Origin: Shewanella sairae
Lineage (GTDB): Bacteria; Pseudomonadota; Gammaproteobacteria; Enterobacterales; Shewanellaceae
Reading direction: 5' to 3'
Assembly: GCF_023283535.1 (NCBI RefSeq)
Contig: NZ_JAKILT010000033.1
Span: 1-58,581 of the forward strand
DNA: 58,581 bases
Positions 52,635 through 58,581 of the stretch are shown in pieces. The notes under the pieces were generated by a model that was not told where the DNA came from, did not search any database, and saw only the letters and a program-made list of their open reading frames with translations. The translations under genes and the position numbers were made by a program. Position 1 is the first letter of the stretch. Each line of letters opens with the position of its first letter.

Positions 52635-53885
52635 ATGTGGCAAACAATTAAAAATATCCCGTTTTGGCAGAAAGTATTAGCTGCCTTTATCTTAGGCGCC
52701 GGTGTCGGTGTCATCTTTGGTGAGTCGGCAACAGTATTAAAACCACTGGGCGACCTGTTTATTAGTGCAATTAAGATGCTAGTTGCGCCGCTCATTTTCT
52801 GTGCCATCGTTGTTAGTATTACTTCGCTAGGCTCGGAAGTCAGCCTTAAAAGGCTCAGCTTTAAAACCTTAGCCATGTTTATGTTTACTGGCACCATAGC
52901 CTCGCTCATAGGCCTAACAATTGGCTCAATGATTGATATGGGTGGCTCTATGGAACTAGTGGCAACTGAGGTACGTGAGCGCAACGTTCCTGGCTTTTCC
53001 CAAGTGGTGTTAGACATGATCCCAGTCAATCCATTTGCCTCACTGGCTGAAGGTAAGGTTTTACAGATCATCATCTTCGCTGCGCTTATTGGTATCGCAA
53101 TTAATAAAGTTGGTGAAAAAGCCGAGCCATTAAAGCGCACCATTGAAGCTGGCGCAGAAGTGATGTTCCAGCTAACTCGTATGGTTTTGCAATTAACGCC
53201 AATCGGTGTATTTGGTTTAATGGCTTGGGTTGTAGGCGAATATGGTTTATCGACTTTACTGCCACTAGGTAAGTTTATTGGTGCCATTTATTTAGCTGCG
53301 CTTATTCATATTATTTTTGTTTACGGTGGCCTAGTTAAATTTGCAGCCAAGCTAAGCCCTGTGCAGTTTTTCCGTAAGGCCATTCCTGCGCAAATTGTGG
53401 CATTTACCACGGCCTCAAGCTTTGGCACTTTACCCGCTAGTACCCGCTGCACTGAATCAATGGGCGTATCTAAGCGCTATGGCTCGTTTGTATTGCCATT
53501 GGGTGCGACCATGAATATGGATGGTTGTGGCGGTATTTACCCTGCTATCGCAGCAATTTTTATCGCGCAGATTTATGGCATTCCGCTTGATATGACCGAC
53601 TATATGCTGATTGCAGTCACTGCCACTGTTGCGTCAGTCGGCACAGCAGGCGTGCCTGGCAGCGCTATGGTTATGCTAACGGTGACGTTAGGGGTTGTGG
53701 GTTTGCCACTTGAAGGTATCGCCTTTATTGCAGCAGTTGACCGTATTATCGATATGATACGTACCGCAACAAACGTGACAGGCGACATGATGACAGCGGT
53801 AGTGATTGGTAAGTCTGAAGGTCAGCTTGATGAACAGCAGTTCTATACTCAGGAAAATGAGCAGGTAGAGCAAGTTCGCAGCTAA
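52635..53885 (+). CDS. Dicarboxylate/amino acid:cation symporter (DAACS, GltP/DctA type)
   Basis: Start at ATG (MWQTIKNIPF) with GGA 9 bases upstream; a TTG two codons earlier is possible. The 416-residue protein has eight helices and two re-entrant loops. Family motifs: FTTASSFGTLPAS near 257-269 (serine-rich hairpin 1), the unwound helix 7 LGATMNMDGCGGIYPAIAAIF near 290-310, GVPGSAMVMLT (hairpin 2), and RTATNVTGD in helix 8. It imports glutamate, aspartate or C4-dicarboxylates with Na+ or H+. Substrate is not decided. Close to oadGAB, which could use dicarboxylate-derived oxaloacetate and make a Na+ gradient. Confidence 0.9.
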   Translation: MWQTIKNIPFWQKVLAAFILGAGVGVIFGESATVLKPLGDLFISAIKMLVAPLIFCAIVVSITSLGSEVSLKRLSFKTLAMFMFTGTIASLIGLTIGSMIDMGGSMELVATEVRERNVPGFSQVVLDMIPVNPFASLAEGKVLQIIIFAALIGIAINKVGEKAEPLKRTIEAGAEVMFQLTRMVLQLTPIGVFGLMAWVVGEYGLSTLLPLGKFIGAIYLAALIHIIFVYGGLVKFAAKLSPVQFFRKAIPAQIVAFTTASSFGTLPASTRCTESMGVSKRYGSFVLPLGATMNMDGCGGIYPAIAAIFIAQIYGIPLDMTDYMLIAVTATVASVGTAGVPGSAMVMLTVTLGVVGLPLEGIAFIAAVDRIIDMIRTATNVTGDMMTAVVIGKSEGQLDEQQFYTQENEQVEQVRS

Positions 53886-53904
53886 CATTCACTTTAGCTC
53901 CAAC

Positions 53905-53930
53905 AAAAAGACCGCAATTGCGGTCTTTTT
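53905..53930. terminator. Terminator of the symporter gene
   Basis: AAAAAGACCGC-AATT-GCGGTCTTTTT, 20 bases past the stop; symmetrical. Confidence 0.88.
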
Positions 53931-53985
53931 ACTTTATACTTTTCAATATTCTAGTAAACATCTTACTTTATTGGAGCGCTATAAC

Positions 53986-54174
53986 ATGACTAAACTTTTC
54001 ATTCTGCCAATATTGCTTTCTCTTGCTTGGGCACTCTTCCTTAACTACAACGGTATCCCCTTGAAACAAGGTAAAACTGGGTTTCTTTATATCATTGGTA
54101 TCAGTCTCACCATTATATTTGCCCTCGCCTTTTTACTTTGGCTAACAGCAGGGCAAAATGTAAGAGGTCTTTAA
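53986..54174 (+). CDS. Small two-helix membrane protein
   Basis: A 62-residue protein starting at ATG with TTGGAG 9 bases upstream. Two hydrophobic helices (LFILPILLSLAWALFLNY and FLYIIGISLTIIFALAFLLWL) are joined by a short polar loop (NGIPLKQGKTG). It is a good small-gene candidate from its binding site and clear topology. No family recognised and no operon partner, because the symporter upstream is terminated. Confidence 0.6.
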   Translation: MTKLFILPILLSLAWALFLNYNGIPLKQGKTGFLYIIGISLTIIFALAFLLWLTAGQNVRGL

Positions 54175-54248
54175 GTCTCCGTCCAGATCTTATATTCTTA
54201 ATACTTCGCTATACCAATCGGTAAAGACTTGCTCGCTTAGCAGACATA

Positions 54249-54278
54249 AAAAAGTCCTGCGATAGAGCAGGACTTTTT
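54249..54278. terminator. Terminator shared by oadB and the small membrane protein
   Basis: AAAAAGTCCTGC-GATAGA-GCAGGACTTTTT, about 28 bases past the oadB stop; symmetrical. Confidence 0.88.
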
Positions 54279-54305
54279 AGAATTAAGACAGTTTGTAAAC
54301 TAGCA

Positions 54306-55436
54306 CTAACCCAAAACAGCAAGTAGTACACCAGCCGCTACCGCACTACCTAGTACACCCGCAACGTTTGGTCCCATTGCATGCATCAATAAGAAGTTTT
54401 GGTTATTCGACTCTAAACCGACTTTATTAACGACTCGCGCCGCCATCGGTACCGCCGAAACACCTGCTGCTCCAAGTAGTGGGTTAATCTTACCACCCGA
54501 TAGTTTACTCATCACTTTCGCCATCAGTACGCCTGATGCCGTACCGATAGAGAATGCAACAGCACCAAGCACTAAGATACCTAAGGTTTCCATCTGCAAA
54601 AACTGATCTGCAGATAGCTTAGAGCCAACTGCTAAGCCTAAGAATATCGTCACAATATTAATTAACTCGTTTTGCGCAGTGCTAGATAATCTATCAACAA
54701 CACCAGACTCGCGCATCAAGTTACCTAAGCAAAACATACCCACGAGTGGCGTAGCTGCAGGTAGGAACAAAATGGTTAGTCCAAGCACCATTAACGGGAA
54801 GATAATCTTCTCTTTCTTGCTCACTTCACGTAACTGCTCCATCTTAATCTGGCGTTCAGATTCAGTTGTTAGCAAGCGCATGATTGGCGGCTGAATTAAC
54901 GGTACTAATGCCATATAAGAATAGGCAGCAACCGCAATCGCGCCAAGTAATTCAGGTGCGAGTTTGGAGGCCAAGAAAATAGCTGTAGGCCCATCTGCAC
55001 CACCAATAATCGCAATCGCTGCAGCATCGGTCATTGAGAAGTCAAAGCCAGGGATCCAGTTAAGTGCAATCGCTCCGAGCAAAGTTGCAAAAATACCAAA
55101 CTGCGCAGCAGCACCTAACAATAACATTTTAGGGTTCGCGATAAGCGCACCAAAATCAGTTAATGCCCCTACTCCCATAAAAATTAGCAGCGGGAAAATA
55201 CCAGTTTCAATACCAACGTAATAAGCTAAGTACAGTAAACCGCCTTCGTCAGTAAATCCGCCGTTAGGAATGTTGGCCAATATGGCACCAAAACCAATAG
55301 GCAGCAGCAGTAATGGCTCAAACTTTTTCGCAATTGCGAGATACAGCAATATGCAGCCGACTGCCATCATGAACAATTGGCCGCCATCAAAGTTTGCTAT
55401 GCCAGATTCAGCCCAAAATGCAATTAATCCGTCCAT
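54306..55436 (-). CDS. oadB: Oxaloacetate decarboxylase beta subunit (Na+ pump)
   Basis: A 376-residue membrane protein with about nine helices plus re-entrant region. Hallmarks are [39 protein letters not shown] near 58-96, and [55 protein letters not shown] near 136-190, which contains the Na+-site Asp of ADGPT. It decarboxylates carboxybiotin and pumps Na+ out. The start is 8 bases after the oadA stop, with AGGAG upstream. Last gene of oadGAB. Confidence 0.96.
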   Translation of the reverse strand: MDGLIAFWAESGIANFDGGQLFMMAVGCILLYLAIAKKFEPLLLLPIGFGAILANIPNGGFTDEGGLLYLAYYVGIETGIFPLLIFMGVGALTDFGALIANPKMLLLGAAAQFGIFATLLGAIALNWIPGFDFSMTDAAAIAIIGGADGPTAIFLASKLAPELLGAIAVAAYSYMALVPLIQPPIMRLLTTESERQIKMEQLREVSKKEKIIFPLMVLGLTILFLPAATPLVGMFCLGNLMRESGVVDRLSSTAQNELINIVTIFLGLAVGSKLSADQFLQMETLGILVLGAVAFSIGTASGVLMAKVMSKLSGGKINPLLGAAGVSAVPMAARVVNKVGLESNNQNFLLMHAMGPNVAGVLGSAVAAGVLLAVLG

Positions 55437-55444
55437 GATGACTC

Positions 55445-57259
55445 CTAAGCTAATGCCAACAATTGGCTACCAACAGCTACTGCGTCACCTTCTTTCACCC
55501 AAACCTTTGAAATAACCCCATCGGCTTCAGCGCGGACTTCAGTTTCCATTTTCATTGCTTCAAGAATAATCACCACATCGCCCTCTTTTACTGTGTCACC
55601 TGGCGATACGTGAACTTTGAAAATGTTGCCTGACAATGGTGCATTTTGCTCATGTTTAACCGCAGATAAGTCAACGACTGGTGCTGCTGATGCCGAAGGC
55701 CCAGTAAATGGCACAACATTCTCGCTTGGGGTGATCTGGCTGATATCCCCCCCTTCTGCAACTTCAACAACAAAGCTTTGCCCTTGAACAGTCACGGTGT
55801 AAGTTTCAGGACCTTGTTGGTTTGTCACTTTTGCTTCTGCTGTTTTCGCTGCTTCTAATGCCTTAGCTGCGACGTCAGGCTTTGGTTCAAATGCATCTGG
55901 GTTATTACGGTTATTTAAGAATTTAAGACCTATTTGTGGAAATAGCGCATAGGTTAATACGTCATCATCAAACTCTTCAGCTAACGTTATCCCCTGCTCA
56001 ACGGCTTTATCTTTTAACTCGATACGAATACGCTCTAACTCAGATTCAAGCAGATCTGCTGGGCGACAAGTAATCGGCTCTTTACCGGCTAATACACGCT
56101 GCTGCAGTTCAGCGTTAACGGGGGCTGGCGTTGCGCCATACTCACCCTTTAATACCCCTTCAGTCTCTTTGGTCATCGACTTATAGCGCTCACCTGTTAG
56201 AACGTTGATCACCGACTGGGTGCCTACAATCTGCGAGGTTGGGGTGACTAGTGGCAAGTAGCCTAAGTCTTCACGTACGCGTGGAATTTCCTCTAAAACG
56301 AGATCCAGCTTATCGCCTGCACCTTGTTCTTTTAATTGGCTTTCCATATTCGTAAGCATGCCACCAGGTACCTGCGCGCGCAGAATGCGGGAGTCAATAC
56401 CTTTGAGCTCACCTTCAAATGCGGCGTACTTTTTACGTACAACTCTAAAGTAAGCGGCAATTTCTTCGAGCAGTGCCATGTCATAACCTGTTGCACGCTC
56501 TGTGCCTTCAACCATAGCCACTAATGTTTCGGTTGCACTGTGACCATAGGTCTGACTCATTGATGAAATAGCAGTATCGAGAACATCAATCCCCGCTTCA
56601 ATCGCTTTTTGATAAGTCGCTGTGCTTAAGCCTGTTGTCGCATGACAATGTAGAGACACAACTAAATCAGTTTTTGATTTAATTTGACTGATTAAGTCAA
56701 AAGCCTCAAAAGGCTTTAATAGCCCCGCCATATCTTTAATACAGAGTGAATGGCAACCCATGTCTTCAATACGCTTAGCCATATCGACCCAAGTATCTAA
56801 GTTATGTACTGGGCTAGTTGTATAAGACAGCGTACCTTGGGCGTGACCACCAACTTCAATGACTGATTTAACCGCAGTTTCTAGGTTACGCACGTCGTTC
56901 ATTGCGTCGAATACACGGAACACATCAACGCCATTGGTATGTGCACGTTCAACAAAACGGTGTACAAGATCATCGGCATAATGACGATAGCCCAATAAAT
57001 TTTGCCCGCGTAGTAGCATCTGCTGCGGTGTATTAGGCATCACTTTTTTCAACTCGCGAATACGTTCCCAAGGATCTTCTCCCAGATAACGAATACAGGA
57101 GTCAAATGTCGCACCACCCCATGATTCAATAGACCAAAGGCCCACTTTATCAAGCAGAGGTGCAATGGGTAACATATCTTCGGTACGCAAACGAGTAGCG
57201 AGAATAGATTGGTGCGCGTCCCTTAAGACCACATCAGTTAAAGCCAATGGCTTGCTCAT
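55445..57259 (-). CDS. oadA: Oxaloacetate decarboxylase alpha subunit
   Basis: A 604-residue protein with an N-terminal carboxyltransferase (TIM barrel; [22 protein letters not shown] near residue 9, metal-ligand [13 protein letters not shown] near 205), a conserved central region, a Pro/Ala-rich linker near 510-535, and a C-terminal biotin carrier domain with [11 protein letters not shown] near 570; its lysine is biotinylated. It moves CO2 from oxaloacetate to biotin, forming pyruvate. The linker is shorter than in Klebsiella. Encoded between oadG and oadB. Confidence 0.96.
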   Translation of the reverse strand: MSKPLALTDVVLRDAHQSILATRLRTEDMLPIAPLLDKVGLWSIESWGGATFDSCIRYLGEDPWERIRELKKVMPNTPQQMLLRGQNLLGYRHYADDLVHRFVERAHTNGVDVFRVFDAMNDVRNLETAVKSVIEVGGHAQGTLSYTTSPVHNLDTWVDMAKRIEDMGCHSLCIKDMAGLLKPFEAFDLISQIKSKTDLVVSLHCHATTGLSTATYQKAIEAGIDVLDTAISSMSQTYGHSATETLVAMVEGTERATGYDMALLEEIAAYFRVVRKKYAAFEGELKGIDSRILRAQVPGGMLTNMESQLKEQGAGDKLDLVLEEIPRVREDLGYLPLVTPTSQIVGTQSVINVLTGERYKSMTKETEGVLKGEYGATPAPVNAELQQRVLAGKEPITCRPADLLESELERIRIELKDKAVEQGITLAEEFDDDVLTYALFPQIGLKFLNNRNNPDAFEPKPDVAAKALEAAKTAEAKVTNQQGPETYTVTVQGQSFVVEVAEGGDISQITPSENVVPFTGPSASAAPVVDLSAVKHEQNAPLSGNIFKVHVSPGDTVKEGDVVIILEAMKMETEVRAEADGVISKVWVKEGDAVAVGSQLLALA

Positions 57260-57279
57260 ACAAATACTCCCTACTTTTA

Positions 57280-57525
57280 TTATACTTTTTTACGATGTTG
57301 ATGAATTGCAGCGGTTATTACCGCAGTCATTAATGGACTCACAGCAGTATTGCTCACCTGAGGTTCTGCCGATGGCAACGCGTTAGCCGCTTTGGGTTCT
57401 GGTCCAAATTTTCGAGCGACGATGGTCATCGCTAAAATAAGAAAACTTAAAAATATAAATACCAGTGCCATGCCAAGAACCATGATCCCTAGTGCGTCAT
57501 ATAACTGCTCAGATATTGAAGCCAT
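57280..57525 (-). CDS. oadG: Oxaloacetate decarboxylase gamma subunit
   Basis: An 81-residue protein with a single N-terminal helix ([29 protein letters not shown], about residues 11-40) and a soluble tail ending IHQHRKKV. The tail's histidines fit the Zn2+ site reported for Klebsiella OadG, which speeds carboxyl transfer and anchors alpha to beta. First gene of the operon, with GAGGAAAAG before the ATG. Confidence 0.92.
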   Translation of the reverse strand: MASISEQLYDALGIMVLGMALVFIFLSFLILAMTIVARKFGPEPKAANALPSAEPQVSNTAVSPLMTAVITAAIHQHRKKV

Positions 57526-58493
57526 CTTTTCCTCTCATTGGTATCCTGTTGTGAACAACCTTGGTGCTACACCAATAAATATTCACCAACCATTCACATG
57601 TTATGCAGTTTATTCCATTCATTTTAGATACAGCTTTACGGGTAAATAATGAACTGCAATAAAAAACAATAACCAATCTATAACAAAATAGCGAGCCACT
57701 TGTAAATTGGTCATACCATAAAAATCATCATTAACTTTGCTTGAATGACAAATCGATAATAATTAACCGCAAAAAACAAACATTCCTCAAAAGCCTCATT
57801 TTAGGAAGACTTTCTTCATAATTTGCCTGCTATTTCACTGGAAAATGAGTTCATAAAACAGAACAGCAAAACCCAAACTGGCTCACAAAATATTTATGCA
57901 AATAGTGAATCAGTTGAACAAGGGTGCTGTTTAATACAAGAAACGGTTTAAATTAAGGTTTTTGGGCTATAAGCACGCGACGAATAAATGAACGAATGTT
58001 TCTATTAGGTAACAGAAGCAGCATCGACTCAGATGAAGAAGCGTATCCAGAGATGTACTGAATGAGCATTATTTATGTTCAGAGGACAAAACTGTACAAA
58101 CAGTTTATCTACCGATACTTGCTGTTAAATGAGTTAAAGATGAATAATATCAATTTATACTAATTGCATTAATAATCTGTTCATTCAGTTGGAATTCAAA
58201 GCACTGAAGGCAAGCAGGGAGCTTGAAGCTAATAGTTATTCTCGGCTCTGACATCTTGCTTCGCCCTACCTCCTAAATCCTTTTAGTAGTATATCGAGAG
58301 TTTCTGGCACTGCATACTATGCATTGCTGCTTGCTTAAAATATCAGCCACCCCAGAGGGGAGCACTCAGCATTCCACTTCTGCTTTGCATTGACTCACTA
58401 GGGGATGAGCACCTTGAATTAAAAAGCTTTAGCGGTTTTGAGGCAAGGTCATGAAACTATAACTATGTGTTATAAAACACAGGAGGGAACTGA
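57526..58493. other. Long non-coding stretch upstream of oadG
   Basis: Nearly 1 kb with no credible gene. The left part must contain the oadGAB promoter; no operator recognised. Around 58345-58365 a small CCCC-AGA-GGGG hairpin occurs. The stretch ends at an IS terminus. Confidence 0.45.
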
Positions 58494-58581
58494 TGTGGTC
58501 AACTAAAACTGTACACCAATAGGGGATACGTATTTACGCAGCCGTTTCAGCCGCTGTTGGTGTCATGTAATTATTGTAACT
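58494..58581 (-). mobile_element. End of an insertion sequence (IS3-like; transposase C-terminus cut by window edge)
   Basis: A sequence starting TGTGGTCAACTAAAACTG at 58494 and continuing TACACC has the look of IS3-type terminal inverted repeats. Seventeen bases inward, on the minus strand, a frame open at the window edge ends with YNNYMTPTAAETAA and stop (TAA at 58534-58536), like the YMTP...-type end of IS3-family transposases. It differs from the IS at the left edge. Family is uncertain. Confidence 0.5.

Noticed and set aside
1..58581. CRISPR array, tRNA/rRNA genes, prophage
   Set aside because: No regularly spaced repeats, cas genes, tRNA-like T-arm signatures or phage structural genes were noticed on reading both strands; a covariance-model scan would be needed to exclude small RNAs.

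Overview
The window looks like a chromosomal stretch of a marine gammaproteobacterium, most likely Shewanella. The gene set points that way: pentahaem nitrite reductase NrfA with NnrS, an oadGAB sodium pump, FadE-type acyl-CoA dehydrogenase, a tricorn-like S41 protease, Kef and DUF3649/PepSY/DUF3325 clusters, moderate GC and many TTG/GTG starts. The first 61 bases and the last 88 bases are ends of two different insertion sequences, each with a transposase C-terminus cut by the window edge, so the window may be a whole contig that ends in repeats. No tRNA, rRNA, CRISPR array or prophage was seen.

Layout. 0-8.3 kb: an IS end, yjdM, an AraC regulator, a PEBP protein, a nitroreductase, a CBS protein, a CSS/EAL c-di-GMP phosphodiesterase, an LpxR-like lipid A deacylase and a beta-barrel protein. 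8.7-13 kb: a LruC-domain surface protein with a downstream lipoprotein behind a candidate sigma-54 promoter, a CIA30 protein and a HAD hydrolase. 13.1-17.1 kb: an rsgA-type GTPase gene behind an unusually structured leader with a 13-codon upstream ORF, then a FadE-type dehydrogenase with FabR-like and PsrA-like palindromes. 17.2-19.75 kb is an accessory island: a tandem duplication of about 340 bp, two integron attC-like sites around a cassette gene, a second AT-rich cassette-like gene, and an array of hairpins with GGA/GAA loops.

19.8-29.2 kb: an alkylsulfatase with an AraC regulator, nnrS-nrfA behind an NsrR-like operator, and a Kef K+/H+ antiporter with its flavoprotein partner. 29.3-37 kb: a hibernation factor, a Fur-box-led DUF3649-PepSY-DUF3325 operon, an unknown low-complexity protein, an OsmC gene with a perfect FNR box inside its promoter, a YSC84-like lipoprotein, and an HlyD/DUF2955 export pair. 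37-49 kb: a tricorn-like protease, an ECF sigma/anti-sigma pair, purE without purK, a GAF-GGDEF protein, a chemoreceptor, a lytic transglycosylase lipoprotein, and gshA with a small lipoprotein. 49-57.5 kb: an M16 protease, a dicarboxylate symporter, a small membrane protein and oadGAB.

The strongest candidate for something undescribed is the leader of the rsgA paralogue. Its short ORF and a chain of mutually exclusive helices, the last of which covers the rsgA ribosome binding site, have the logic of a translational attenuator, here in front of a ribosome-maturation GTPase. The next best are the GGA-loop hairpin array, which contains an exact match to the core of the CsrA SELEX consensus as I remember it, and the small integron-cassette remnant. 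All of this comes from reading the sequence alone; no database search was run.
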